From the NCBI GenBank assembly GCA_910589655.1, contig CAJUTJ010000097.1, positions 1 through 48,634 on the forward strand: a stretch of DNA of 48,634 nt. The letters run 5' to 3'. Below are positions 8,132 through 17,040 of the stretch, piece by piece (the first letter of the stretch is position 1; each line of letters opens with the position of its first letter). Both the position numbers and the translations under genes were made by a program. The DNA comes from an uncultured Acetatifactor sp. (lineage in GTDB: Bacteria; Bacillota; Clostridia; Lachnospirales; Lachnospiraceae). The notes below the pieces were generated by a model. The model made no database searches. It worked only from the letters and a program-made list of their open reading frames with translations, and was not told the origin of the DNA.

Positions 8132-8923
8132 TCATTGAGAAAAACGCTGCCTGTGGGCTTCATACATCAATAGGGAAGCCGCAATGGCGGCATTCAAAGA
8201 TTCCACCCTTCCCTCCATGGGTATTTTCAGGTAATGTTCCGCATGCGCGGCAGTCTCTTTTGTAAGTCCTTTTCCCTCATTGCCGATGAGAAACGCGGCA
8301 GGCTCCCGAAAAGAAACTCGATCATAATACGTCTCTCCCTTTAAATCCGCCGCATAAGTCCGGATCCCTCTCTGCCGCAGAATTCCTAAAATCTCCGGCA
8401 GGCTTTCCGCATAGAGAAAGGGAACCCTGAAAATAGATCCCATTGTGGAACGGATTGTTTTCGGATTAAAAATATCCACCGTACCGGCAGACATTATAAC
8501 ACCTGTTATCCCTGCCGCTTCCCCGGTTCTGATCATCGTTCCCAGATTGCCGGGATCTTGAAGATCCTCCAATACCACAATAAGGGGGGACTCCGCTTGC
8601 AGAAACTGCTCCAGTGAATACCGGGGACGCTTCATCACGCATAATACCCCCTGAGGGGTCTGGGTGTCCGACATCCTTGCAAAGACTTCCTTTGCCACTG
8701 TCTCGTACCCCACAGCCCTTAATTTCCGCTGCGCATCAGGTCTCTTGCCGATCCGTTCCACAGCTTCCTCCGAGACAAATACCTGCTGTATACTCTCTTC
8801 CGGCGCTTCCTCGAACATTCTGAAACCCTCTATGAGAAAAATCCCCGCCTTGCGCCTATCTCTGGCCTTATCCTGCCATTGTATGATCTGTTTTACCTTG
8901 GGGTTGGAATTACTGGTAATCAT
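8132..8923 (-). CDS. TrmH/SpoU-family RNA 2'-O-ribose methyltransferase
   Basis: A SAM-dependent SPOUT-class enzyme that methylates ribose in rRNA or tRNA. The 263-residue product has an N-terminal L30e-like substrate-binding domain (about 1-100) and the knotted catalytic domain. Motif 1 is DLQDPGNLGTMIRTGEAAG, motif 2 is FLIGNEGKGL, and motif 3 is SLNAAIAASLLMYEA near the C-terminus. The start at 8923 is behind GGAGAG. It lies downstream of pfkA on the same strand, the usual clostridial order dnaE-pfkA-methylase, but a terminator and GC-rich hairpins separate it from pfkA, so it probably has its own promoter. The exact target nucleotide cannot be read from sequence. Confidence 0.9.
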   Translation of the reverse strand: MITSNSNPKVKQIIQWQDKARDRRKAGIFLIEGFRMFEEAPEESIQQVFVSEEAVERIGKRPDAQRKLRAVGYETVAKEVFARMSDTQTPQGVLCVMKRPRYSLEQFLQAESPLIVVLEDLQDPGNLGTMIRTGEAAGITGVIMSAGTVDIFNPKTIRSTMGSIFRVPFLYAESLPEILGILRQRGIRTYAADLKGETYYDRVSFREPAAFLIGNEGKGLTKETAAHAEHYLKIPMEGRVESLNAAIAASLLMYEAHRQRFSQ

Positions 8924-9048
8924 ACGCTCTCTCCTTTTCCATTTTATTTGGTCACTGTCTCCGCTCCGAAACCGTTATACCGGATACCTATTCCAAGCAC
9001 AAAGATCGGCACTTCGATAAATGCTTTGCATTCTTATACCAATCAATA

Positions 9049-9068
9049 TTTGGAAGTTTACTTCCAAA
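9049..9068. repeat. Short palindrome, copy 2, flanked by a 39-bp imperfect direct repeat
   Basis: TTTGGAAGT-TT-ACTTCCAAA with the same CAATCAATA flank as 7428-7447. On either side, 8997-9035 and 9109-9147 match at about 26 of 39 positions. The 60-codon minus-strand ORF across this stretch (8988-9170) looks like a reading of the repeat, not a gene. Confidence 0.6.
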
Positions 9069-9177
9069 CATGCCGATGCAGTCGGTGTAATTTTCTATTA
9101 TAAAAAGCGCCGCAAATGGCACCTCAAAGAATTCTTCGCATTCTTCCCACTCTAAAATAAGAATTTCCAATGATAAT

Positions 9178-9261
9178 CGAGTAGGGGAACGACCTTCTCC
9201 GCTACTCGCCGCGCCCCCCGTGCGCCGCCTTGCGGCTTAGTTCCTCTGCACGGGGCCGCGC
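9178..9261. other. GC-rich double-hairpin element
   Basis: Hairpin a has arms CGAGTAG (9178-9184) and CTACTCG (9202-9208). Hairpin b has arms GCGCCCCCCGTGC (9211-9223) and GCACGGGGCCGCGC (9248-9261), pairing with small bulges, and encloses a nested GCCGC-CTT-GCGGC hairpin at 9224-9236. It is much GC-richer than its surroundings. The 8924-9374 gap holds this, the palindrome repeat and the pfkA terminator, and no gene. Confidence 0.6.
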
Positions 9262-9263
9262 AT

Positions 9264-9300
9264 AAAAAAGCGGCTGTTACATATTAAAAACAGCCGCTTT
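9264..9300 (-). terminator. Terminator of pfkA
   Basis: AAAGCGGCTGTT (9267-9278) pairs perfectly with AACAGCCGCTTT (9289-9300). Leftward, the stem continues into a TTTTTTAT tract, and the gene ends 75 bp away. Confidence 0.9.
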
Positions 9301-9374
9301 AACTATTTTATCCCTGTATCCGAAATATCTCGGTAAATTTCCGAGAATCTTTTCAAATACGCTTCCGTGGTCAA

Positions 9375-10349
9375 TCAAATGGTAAGAACCTGAGATACCT
9401 CATACTGATATTCATCAATATTCTTCTTCATCTGCAGCGCTTCCTCGATATCAAAGTCAACGAACTCGCCCTTCCGATAGCCTACCACTCTGTTTGTCTT
9501 CCCTTGGAGCAGTACATCCACCGCATAGGCTCCCATAATGGACGCATAAAAACGATCCGTGGCAGTAGGGCTGCCGCCCCGCTGCATGTACCCGAGAATG
9601 GTGGCGCGGGTTTCTATACCGGTAGCCGCTTCAATCCTTCTGGCCATGGAAGTGGAATGCCCGATTCCTTCCGCATTGATAATAATATGGTGGGTCTTGC
9701 CGCGCTTACGGCTTCCGATGATATGATTAATAATCTCCTGCTCGTTGTAATCGTATTTTTCGGGAAGCAGCACATCTTCGGCGCCGTTGGCAATGCTGCA
9801 CCAGAGAGCTATATAACCGGCATTCCGCCCCATTACTTCAATAATACTGCATCTCTCGTGGGAGGAGGACGTATCCTTTACCTTGTCTATGGCCTGCATA
9901 GCGGTATTCACGGCAGTGTCAAATCCAATGGTGTAATCGGTACATGCAATATCAAGGTCAATGGTGCCGGGAAGCCCCACCGTATTGATCCCCTGTCTCG
10001 ACAATGCCTGCGCTCCCCGGTAGGAGCCGTCGCCGCCAATAACAATAATGCCGTCAATTCCATGCTTTTCGCAGATTTCCGCACCCTTTTTCTGATATTC
10101 AGGGTCTTTGAACTCCAGACAGCGTGCAGTGCCCAGAACCGTACCGCCCCTCTGAAGAATATCGGAAACATGACGTGCTTCCATATCAATGATTTCCTCG
10201 TTTAAAAGGCCGTTATAGCCTCTCTTGACCCCCTTTACTTTTAATCCTCTGAAAAGCGCTGTGCGGACAACTGCACGGATGGCAGCATTCATTCCCGGTG
10301 CGTCTCCGCCGCTGGTCAATACGGCAACCGTTTTGATCTCTTTCGCCAT
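9375..10349 (-). CDS. pfkA: ATP-dependent 6-phosphofructokinase
   Basis: The committed step of glycolysis, fructose-6-phosphate plus ATP to fructose-1,6-bisphosphate. The 324-residue product has the standard bacterial length. It shows LTSGGDAPGMNAAIRA at the N-terminus, IGGDGSYRGA (the ATP-type glycine after GGDG), and PGTID with glycine, again the ATP form rather than the PPi form. The active-site loop reads TIDLDI where most family members have TIDNDI; the two aspartates are kept. MGRNAGYIAL and TILGYMQRGGSPTATDR are intact. The start is behind AGGAGG. dnaE lies upstream on the same strand, a common Firmicutes arrangement, and a strong terminator follows. Confidence 0.95.
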   Translation of the reverse strand: MAKEIKTVAVLTSGGDAPGMNAAIRAVVRTALFRGLKVKGVKRGYNGLLNEEIIDMEARHVSDILQRGGTVLGTARCLEFKDPEYQKKGAEICEKHGIDGIIVIGGDGSYRGAQALSRQGINTVGLPGTIDLDIACTDYTIGFDTAVNTAMQAIDKVKDTSSSHERCSIIEVMGRNAGYIALWCSIANGAEDVLLPEKYDYNEQEIINHIIGSRKRGKTHHIIINAEGIGHSTSMARRIEAATGIETRATILGYMQRGGSPTATDRFYASIMGAYAVDVLLQGKTNRVVGYRKGEFVDFDIEEALQMKKNIDEYQYEVSQVLTI

Positions 10350-10586
10350 GATATTTCCTCCTGTTCTATTTCAGTTCCGTCTCTGCACATTTGTCCCGAG
10401 ACATTTTAAATGCTGTTGACATTTCTTAGCCGGACTGTCAGCTCCTCATCTGCCCTTCCGGCGCTGCGGCTCAAAGGAAAACAAATATTTTCCATTCTGC
10501 CACTGCCCTTTTGTTGGACATAAGAACTATCCAAGTTCCTATTTTAATCTATTTTTTCTTTGTTTTCAATAGGGTGCCTTATGTAG

Positions 10587-13500
10587 TTACCGAATTTTTA
10601 CATTTTCCGCACCGAATAAGATACCAAGCTTTTCCTGAAGTCTTTCGTCCGCAGATACTCTTTGGCTGGAAGGCAGGACTTTCATTCCTCTGGTACTTTT
10701 TAAATAGATAACCACATTGTCATTGCCGTGGGAGTCCGCAATGGCCGCCAGCAATTCCTTTTCCCGGGCAAAATAACTGTCCGCATCGGGAAATTGCAGC
10801 CAGATTCCCTTGGGCATTTTACCCTTTTTTACCGCTTCCAAGGCAGCGTTTCGAACGCCTGCCCCCGAATTATCCGGATGGGAGGGCTCTCCTTGAGAAT
10901 TCCCTTGAGTTCCTTCCGGATAAGAGGCCTTTCCTTGGAGATTCCCTTGAGTTCCTTCCGAATAGGAAGCCTTTCCTTGGAGATTCCCTTGAGCTCCTTC
11001 CGAATAGGAAGCCTTTCCTTGGAGATTCCCTTGGGTTCCTTCCGGATAAGAGGCCTTTCCTTGGAGATTCCCTTGAGTTCCTTCCGAATAGGAAGCCTTT
11101 CCTTGTCCGCCGTTTCCCTGCCAATTAGAATAATTATTGCTATTCCATCGTCTGCTTCGGAAAATCGGGCCTCCGCCCGCGGCCTCCGCCTCGTCAAAGC
11201 TGACAATCTGTTCGCAAATCAGCTTTCCGTCCCGATCCTCTTCCACGGACGCATGTCCCAGAATAAATATTTTGGCTTCCTCTTGTAAAATAGAGCTGTA
11301 TTTTTCGTAATCTCTGGGGAAAACTACGACTTCCACATTTCCCACCAGATCCTCCAGATTGAGAAATGCCATTACTTTATCATTTTTCGTATATTTTACG
11401 GTCTTATCCGCAATCATACCGCCCATTACCACATTAGCCTGATCTTCCACGGAAACCGTTCCGCTCTCTTCGTCCAACAAAAAGTCATTAGTGGTATTGG
11501 TGCTGTATTTCCGCCAGATTTCCTGATAAGCCTCCATGGGGTGGCCGCTTAAGTATATTCCCAGAACCTCCTTCTCAAAAGCCAGAATCATCTCTTTGGA
11601 ATACTCTCCCACATCGGGCATACGGATATCAAACTCCTCCTTCTGTCCCTCCTCCGCAATGTCAAAGAGAGACAGCTGTCCGGCAAGATTATTCTTTTTG
11701 TCCTTGACAATATGATCCAAAATCTGCACATAGACACTCATAAACTGTTTTCTGGTTCCTCCCAGACCGTCCAGCGCACCTGCTTTGATCAAATGCTCTA
11801 TCACCCGTTTATTCATTTCTATGTCCGCGGTACGGGTGATAAAATCCTGAAGATTCGTGAAAATGCCTCTGCCCTCCCTCTCCCGTATGATTTCCTCTAT
11901 GACCGATCTCCCGATGCTTTTAATCGCCGTCAACGCATAACGGATTCCCCCGCCTGTCACAGAAAAGCCGCACTCGCCCTCATTGATATCCGGCGGCAGC
12001 ATCTGGATTCCCATATTCTTACAAGTCAAAATATACTCGGAAACCTTTTTCGGATTATCAATCACGGAAGTCATCAACGCCGCCATAAATTCTATGGGAT
12101 AATAATACTTTAAATAGGCCGTCTGCAACGCCACCACCGCATAGCAGGCCGCATGGGATTTGTTAAAGGCATATTTGGCAAAATCCATCATATCCTCATA
12201 GATGCCGCCCGCCGTTTTTTCGTCAATCCCCTTGGATATGCAGCCGGGAACCTTTTCCGCTTCGTTTCCGTAAATAAAGTTCGCCCGCTCCTTTTCCATC
12301 ACCGACTGCTTCTTTTTACTCATGGCACGGCGCACCAGATCGCTCCGCCCCAAGGTGTAGCCTCCCAGATCACGGACAATCTGCATTACCTGCTCTTGGT
12401 AAACGATACAGCCATAGGTAGGCTTTAAAATAGGCTCCAGCTGGGGACAGGAATAGACTACCGCATTATGATTGTTTTTCCCTTTGATATACTTGGGAAT
12501 AAAGTCCATCGGACCCGGACGGTAAAGGGAAATTCCCGCAATAATATCCTCCAGATTCTGGGGACGCAGCTCCTTCATGAAATTTTTCATGCCCGAACTT
12601 TCCAGCTGAAAGATACCGTCCGTCCTGCCCGTGCTGATGGAAGCGAGAACATTAGGATCATTGTAATCAATATTATCAATATCAATATGCACTCCACGGG
12701 TCTTTTCTATGTATTCTACCGCATCCTTTATTACGGTGAGCGTGCGAAGCCCCAGAAAATCCATTTTGAGCAGACCCAATTCCTCCAGAGTAGTCATGGT
12801 AAACTGGGTGGTAACCGATCCGTCGCTTCCCCTTGACAGAGGCACAAACTCATCCGCCGGCTTAGGACAGATGACTACTCCGGCGGCATGCATGGAGGTA
12901 TGCCGCGGCAGCCCTTCCAGACGCTTACACATATCAATCAAATGGTGTACCTGCTCATCCTCCTGATACAGCTTCCTGAATTCAGGATTGAGTTCCAGAG
13001 CACGGTCTATGGTAATGTTCAATTCGTTGGGAACCATTTTTGCAATGGAATCCACAAAAGCGTAAGGCAGATCCATTGCCCTGCCCACGTCACGGATCAC
13101 TCCCTTTGCCGCCAATGTACCGAATGTCACAATCTGCACCACTTTATCGGCGCCGTATTTCCTGCCCACATAATTAATGACCTCCTGCCGTCTGTTATAG
13201 CAGAAATCAATGTCGATATCGGGCATGGATACTCTCTCCGGATTCAAAAAACGTTCAAACAGCAGATTATATTTTATAGGATCGATATTGGTAATTTTCA
13301 AACAATAGGATACTATGCTGCCTGCCGCGGATCCACGCCCCGGCCCCACCGGAATCCCGTTGGATCTGGCATAATTGATAAAATCCCACACAATCAGAAA
13401 ATAATCCACATATCCCATGGTCTGAATGACACCCAGCTCATAATCCAGCCGCTCTCTCAGCGTCTGTCCCGTATCTCCCGCCTGCAGGCCTCCGTCCCCG

Positions 13501-14429
13501 TATCGCTCCGCCAGTCCGTCATCGCAGAGCTTATTTAAATATGTCCATGAATCATACCCTTCCGGCACTTCGTAATGAGGCAGCTTAGTGACGCCGAACT
13601 CAATTTCCACATGACATCTGTCCGCGATTCTCTGGGTATTTTCCACCGCTTCCCATGCATAGGGGAAGAGTCCCTTCATCTCCTCCTCGCTTTTGACGTA
13701 GTATTGTCCCCCTTCGTAACGCATTCTGTCTTCATCCGCAATCTTTTTGCCGGTCTGGAGACAGAGCAGAATATCATGGGAATCCGCGTCCGACGCATAT
13801 GTATAATGGACATCATTGGTGGTGACCAAGGGGATATCCAGCTCTTTACTCATTTTCAGCAGTTCCGTATTTACAAACCTCTGTTCCGGCAGCCCGTGAT
13901 CCTGCAATTCCAGAAAATAGTTCCCTTTGCCGAAACAGGCCTCGTACTTTTTCGCCGCTTTCCTCGCTTCCTCCGGCAGTCTCTTGGAGATATACCTCTG
14001 CACCTCCCCCGCCAGACATGCGGACAAAGCAATAATCCCCTCATGGTATTGGTTTAGAACTTCCATGTCAATACGGGGTTTATAATAATATCCCTCCGTA
14101 AAGCCCTTACTGACAATTTTCATCAAATTGGCATATCCGGTATTATTCTCCGCCAAAAGCACCAAATGATAGTATCTGTCCTCCCCGCCTGTCAGTTCCT
14201 TGTCAAAGCGGGAGTTGGGCGCCACATAGACCTCACATCCCAAAATCGGATTGATTCCCTCCGCCTTTGCGGCGCGGTAAAAATCAATGGCGCCGTACAT
14301 TACGCCGTGGTCCGTTATGGCTGCGCTGTCCATGCCCAGCTCCTTTACCCTTGCCACATATTCCTTTATTTTGTTGGAACCGTCCAGCAGAGAATATTCC
14401 GTGTGGACGTGAAGATGAACAAATGCCAT
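10587..14429 (-). CDS. dnaE: DNA polymerase III alpha subunit (DnaE type)
   Basis: Replicative polymerase of the DnaE class, acting with PolC in Firmicutes, in the cytosol at the fork. The 1280-residue product starts with an intact PHP domain (HLHVHTEYSLLDG). The palm carries PDIDIDF near residue 400, with the third aspartate likely in LLKMDFLGL near residue 540, followed by the fingers, an HhH region and an OB-fold (about 985-1070). Residues about 1112-1182 are an insert of five tandem 14-residue repeats rich in Gly, Gln and Ser. A short C-terminal domain (about 1190-1280) follows. The start is behind AAGGAG, and a promoter lies at 14497-14525. The repeat makes it longer than usual for the class. 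Everything catalytic appears intact. Confidence 0.96.
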   Translation of the reverse strand: MAFVHLHVHTEYSLLDGSNKIKEYVARVKELGMDSAAITDHGVMYGAIDFYRAAKAEGINPILGCEVYVAPNSRFDKELTGGEDRYYHLVLLAENNTGYANLMKIVSKGFTEGYYYKPRIDMEVLNQYHEGIIALSACLAGEVQRYISKRLPEEARKAAKKYEACFGKGNYFLELQDHGLPEQRFVNTELLKMSKELDIPLVTTNDVHYTYASDADSHDILLCLQTGKKIADEDRMRYEGGQYYVKSEEEMKGLFPYAWEAVENTQRIADRCHVEIEFGVTKLPHYEVPEGYDSWTYLNKLCDDGLAERYGDGGLQAGDTGQTLRERLDYELGVIQTMGYVDYFLIVWDFINYARSNGIPVGPGRGSAAGSIVSYCLKITNIDPIKYNLLFERFLNPERVSMPDIDIDFCYNRRQEVINYVGRKYGADKVVQIVTFGTLAAKGVIRDVGRAMDLPYAFVDSIAKMVPNELNITIDRALELNPEFRKLYQEDEQVHHLIDMCKRLEGLPRHTSMHAAGVVICPKPADEFVPLSRGSDGSVTTQFTMTTLEELGLLKMDFLGLRTLTVIKDAVEYIEKTRGVHIDIDNIDYNDPNVLASISTGRTDGIFQLESSGMKNFMKELRPQNLEDIIAGISLYRPGPMDFIPKYIKGKNNHNAVVYSCPQLEPILKPTYGCIVYQEQVMQIVRDLGGYTLGRSDLVRRAMSKKKQSVMEKERANFIYGNEAEKVPGCISKGIDEKTAGGIYEDMMDFAKYAFNKSHAACYAVVALQTAYLKYYYPIEFMAALMTSVIDNPKKVSEYILTCKNMGIQMLPPDINEGECGFSVTGGGIRYALTAIKSIGRSVIEEIIREREGRGIFTNLQDFITRTADIEMNKRVIEHLIKAGALDGLGGTRKQFMSVYVQILDHIVKDKKNNLAGQLSLFDIAEEGQKEEFDIRMPDVGEYSKEMILAFEKEVLGIYLSGHPMEAYQEIWRKYSTNTTNDFLLDEESGTVSVEDQANVVMGGMIADKTVKYTKNDKVMAFLNLEDLVGNVEVVVFPRDYEKYSSILQEEAKIFILGHASVEEDRDGKLICEQIVSFDEAEAAGGGPIFRSRRWNSNNYSNWQGNGGQGKASYSEGTQGNLQGKASYPEGTQGNLQGKASYSEGAQGNLQGKASYSEGTQGNLQGKASYPEGTQGNSQGEPSHPDNSGAGVRNAALEAVKKGKMPKGIWLQFPDADSYFAREKELLAAIADSHGNDNVVIYLKSTRGMKVLPSSQRVSADERLQEKLGILFGAENVKIR
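10885..11105 (-). repeat. 42-bp tandem repeat inside dnaE (five units plus a partial)
   Basis: Units run 10885-10926, 10927-10968, 10969-11010, 11011-11052 and 11053-11094, with a fragment to 11105. Each encodes 14 residues of the form G-K-A-S-Y-S/P-E-G-T/A-Q-G-N-L-Q. Neighbouring units are almost identical in DNA, so the expansion is recent. Because 42 is a multiple of 3, copy-number changes keep the frame. Confidence 0.95.
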
Positions 14430-14496
14430 GATGAGGGCTCCTTATCTTGTTTGTCGAATTGTTTATAATTTACTTTCGAAAAAATCTGCTACATCA

Positions 14497-14525
14497 AATA
14501 TACTGAAAATTTTTTCGTTTGTAAA
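14497..14525 (-). promoter_or_regulatory. Promoter of dnaE
   Basis: TTTACA (14520-14525), 17-base spacer, TATATT (14497-14502) on the minus strand, about 70 bp before the start codon. Confidence 0.7.
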
Positions 14526-14564
14526 GGGAACTGCCGGATATTGGTTTCAGTATGGAAACCGCAA

Positions 14565-14690
14565 TTTATTGTTCACTTGCTGTCGCCGCGAGGCGTTTTC
14601 ACGCTGTTTCTGCGTGATAAACCCGAGACAGACATGCGCGAAATCGCTGTTTTGCGGTTTCACGCACGGCTGTCATTTGCCAAGAAGCGC
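14565..14690 (-). mobile_element. MITE-like element, copy D (truncated)
   Basis: It starts TTTATTGTTCAC, then carries the CTGTCGCCGCGAGG block, the CACGC/GCGTG hairpin and GAAATCGC. It loses homology after about 14685, before the second end. It is reversed relative to copies A, F and G, and lies between the EFR1 stop and the dnaE promoter. Confidence 0.75.
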
Positions 14691-14708
14691 AGCATATTTA
14701 GCACGGTT

Positions 14709-15476
14709 CTACTGCCGCAGATATTTTTCTATCGTACTTTGCGCAGCCACCTTTTTTCCAAGCAATGTAATGGCTTGTTTCGGGCAATTATTTATGCATC
14801 TATAACACATAGTGCACCGATGGTTCTGGATGACAGTCCCATGGATCACTTTTATATTTTTCATTGGACAGAGTCTCTCGCACTTGCCGCAGCCAATACA
14901 CTTATGCTCATCTACCCGCAGCCTGTCCGAATAATTCTTCGTTTTATGCCCAAAGAAAAGTCTTTGCCCAAAGAAGCCTGCCATCCAATACCAGATACCC
15001 ATCCCCTCCTTCGGCGGCTTGCCTTCCTGTATAAGACGGACAGATTTCCTTATCTTTACCTCCGCTTTATTCACAAGTTCCACATTCTTTTCCAAAGAAC
15101 GCTTCAATACCTTCTCATCCCCTATGCTGTCCGGCATTTTCAAATGCAGCCCGCCAAGGATTTCCGCCCCATATTTCCGTAAAAGGCGCCCTAAAGCTCC
15201 TGCTCCGTCACCGCTGAAGAATCCCATAGTAGCAATCACAAAAATTTTCTTGTCTTTCCACAACTCTTTATGATTGCTTATAAACTCCCGCAATATTTTG
15301 GGTACGGTACTGTATTGCACCGGATATGCAAACACAATCATACCACACTCTCTTATTGCCTCGATGGCATTGGCGTCTTCTATAGAGAATATTTTGGATT
15401 TTTTATCATATTCATCACAAAAGACTTCTGCCGCATATTTTGAATTGCCGGTTCCGCTGAAATATATCCCTAACAT
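14709..15476 (-). CDS. EFR1-type flavodoxin/ferredoxin fusion protein
   Basis: A small cytosolic electron carrier in which a flavodoxin-like domain is fused to a ferredoxin. The 255-residue product begins with the FMN phosphate-binding loop (YFSGTGNSKYAA). A flavodoxin fold follows to about residue 150, then a 2[4Fe-4S] ferredoxin (about 185-245) with CIGCGKCERLCP and CTMCYRCINNCP. It is common in Lachnospiraceae, and its redox partner is unknown. I chose MLGIYFSG at 15476, although its ribosome binding site (AAGGGA) is rather distant. ATG 15503 is an alternative. The longest frame (15614) would overlap the metK terminator and is unlikely. Confidence 0.85.
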   Translation of the reverse strand: MLGIYFSGTGNSKYAAEVFCDEYDKKSKIFSIEDANAIEAIRECGMIVFAYPVQYSTVPKILREFISNHKELWKDKKIFVIATMGFFSGDGAGALGRLLRKYGAEILGGLHLKMPDSIGDEKVLKRSLEKNVELVNKAEVKIRKSVRLIQEGKPPKEGMGIWYWMAGFFGQRLFFGHKTKNYSDRLRVDEHKCIGCGKCERLCPMKNIKVIHGTVIQNHRCTMCYRCINNCPKQAITLLGKKVAAQSTIEKYLRQ

Positions 15477-15593
15477 ATTGCAATCTGATTCCCTTCTCCA
15501 CATTTTAAAACCACTTATCATTCCCGTTACGGACCATAATAATTTACCTGATATAAAAATGCAATACCAGAAAATATTGCCTGACGCGCACAA

Positions 15594-15629
15594 CAAAAAG
15601 CACGGAACCGCCAATCCGCGGCTCCGTGC
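15594..15629 (-). terminator. Terminator of metK
   Basis: GCACGGAACCGC (15600-15611) pairs with GCGGCTCCGTGC (15618-15629), with one A/C mismatch. Leftward, it is followed by TTTTTGTTGT. It is 30 bp after the metK stop. Confidence 0.9.
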
Positions 15630-15658
15630 CCTCTGCCAGATAATAAGAATACGATTCT

Positions 15659-16846
15659 TTATATGTATGCTTTTAATATCTCCGCCTTATCCAGTGCCTC
15701 CCAAGGCAAGGAGATATCGTCCCGTCCGAAATGTCCGTAAGCGGCAGTCTGCTTATAAATAGGTCTGCGAAGATCCAGCATCTTAATAATACCCGCAGGG
15801 CGGAGGTCAAAATTCTCACGAATGATTTCAACCAGCTTTTCGTCTTTCAGCTTACCGGTTCCGAAGGTATCTACCATAATGGAAGTAGGCTGTGCCACAC
15901 CGATGGCATAGGATAACTGGATCTCACACTTCTCGGCCAGCCCTGCCGCCACGATATTCTTTGCCACATAACGCGCCGCGTAAGCCGCGCTTCTGTCCAC
16001 CTTAGTACAATCCTTGCCGGAAAACGCTCCGCCGCCGTGGCGCGCATACCCGCCGTAGGTGTCTACAATAATCTTACGCCCCGTAAGACCTGCGTCGCCG
16101 TGAGGTCCGCCGATTACGAAACGGCCTGTGGGATTGATAAAGAACTTTGTATTATCGTCGATGAGCTCCTTAGGGAGCACTTCGTCAAACACATATTTTT
16201 TAATATCCTCATGGATCTTCTCCTGAGTCACATCTTCGTCATGCTGAGTGGACAATACCACTGCCTCCAGACGAACGGGCTTTCCGTTCTCGTCATACTC
16301 CACGGACACTTGGCTCTTGCCGTCGGGACGCAGATAGCTTAAAGTGCCGTCCTTGCGCACCTTGGTCAGCTGTCTGGTAAGCTTATGTGCCAGAGAGATG
16401 GCATAAGGCATCAATTCCGAAGTTTCATTGGATGCATAACCGAACATCATGCCCTGATCCCCTGCTCCGATGGCTTCGATCTGGGCATCGCTCATCTTCT
16501 GCTCTCTTGCTTCCAGAGCCTTGTCAACACCCATAGCGATATCGGGGGACTGCTTATCCAGCGCCACCATCACCGCACAGGTGTGTCCGTCAAATCCCGT
16601 CTTGGCATCATCATAGCCGATTTCGTTCACCGTATCACGGACAATGGCAGGAATATCCAGATTGGCCTTCGTGGTAATCTCGCCGGTAACAAGCACGAAA
16701 CCGGTACAGCACGCGGTCTCGCAGGCAACGCGGCTCATGGGATCCTGTGCCATGCAGGCATCCAAAATGGCGTCTGACACTGCGTCACAGACTTTATCGG
16801 GATGTCCTTCCGTTACGGATTCTGATGTAAATAAATGTTTTTCCAT
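15659..16846 (-). CDS. metK: S-adenosylmethionine synthetase
   Basis: It makes SAM from methionine and ATP. The 395-residue product is of family length. It carries EGHPDKVCD near the N-terminus, the GAGDQGMMFGYA motif near residue 115, and the phosphate loop GGGAFSGKDCTKVDRSAAY near 270. The start is behind GGAAG. It is transcribed from its own promoter (17220-17248) through a SAM-I riboswitch and intrinsic terminator, so SAM represses its own synthesis gene. A MITE remnant lies in the leader between terminator and start codon. A strong terminator follows the gene. Confidence 0.97.
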   Translation of the reverse strand: MEKHLFTSESVTEGHPDKVCDAVSDAILDACMAQDPMSRVACETACCTGFVLVTGEITTKANLDIPAIVRDTVNEIGYDDAKTGFDGHTCAVMVALDKQSPDIAMGVDKALEAREQKMSDAQIEAIGAGDQGMMFGYASNETSELMPYAISLAHKLTRQLTKVRKDGTLSYLRPDGKSQVSVEYDENGKPVRLEAVVLSTQHDEDVTQEKIHEDIKKYVFDEVLPKELIDDNTKFFINPTGRFVIGGPHGDAGLTGRKIIVDTYGGYARHGGGAFSGKDCTKVDRSAAYAARYVAKNIVAAGLAEKCEIQLSYAIGVAQPTSIMVDTFGTGKLKDEKLVEIIRENFDLRPAGIIKMLDLRRPIYKQTAAYGHFGRDDISLPWEALDKAEILKAYI

Positions 16847-16931
16847 TTGTGTCTTCCTTTCTTTTAAAACTTATTGTTATAGGGTTGGTGCGGCCGTTCC
16901 ATACGTCCCTCATGGACAGACAGAACCTTTC

Positions 16932-17030
16932 CCGCGCTTTTTGCGTGTTCAAACCAAAGCGATTAGAATGCCCGCTTGGACAGCCGTGTACAAAACCGTT
17001 GTTTTGCGGTTTCCGTGCACGCGTTACGAG
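16932..17030 (-). mobile_element. MITE remnant, copy E, in the metK leader
   Basis: The interior block CAAACCAAAGCGATTAGAAT, then CGCTTGGACAGCCGTG and GCGGTTTCCGTGCACGCG, matches copies I and K. Both terminal repeats are lost. It begins about 10 bp downstream of the riboswitch terminator and is transcribed as part of the metK mRNA. Confidence 0.7.
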
Positions 17031-17040
17031 TCTGCCCATT

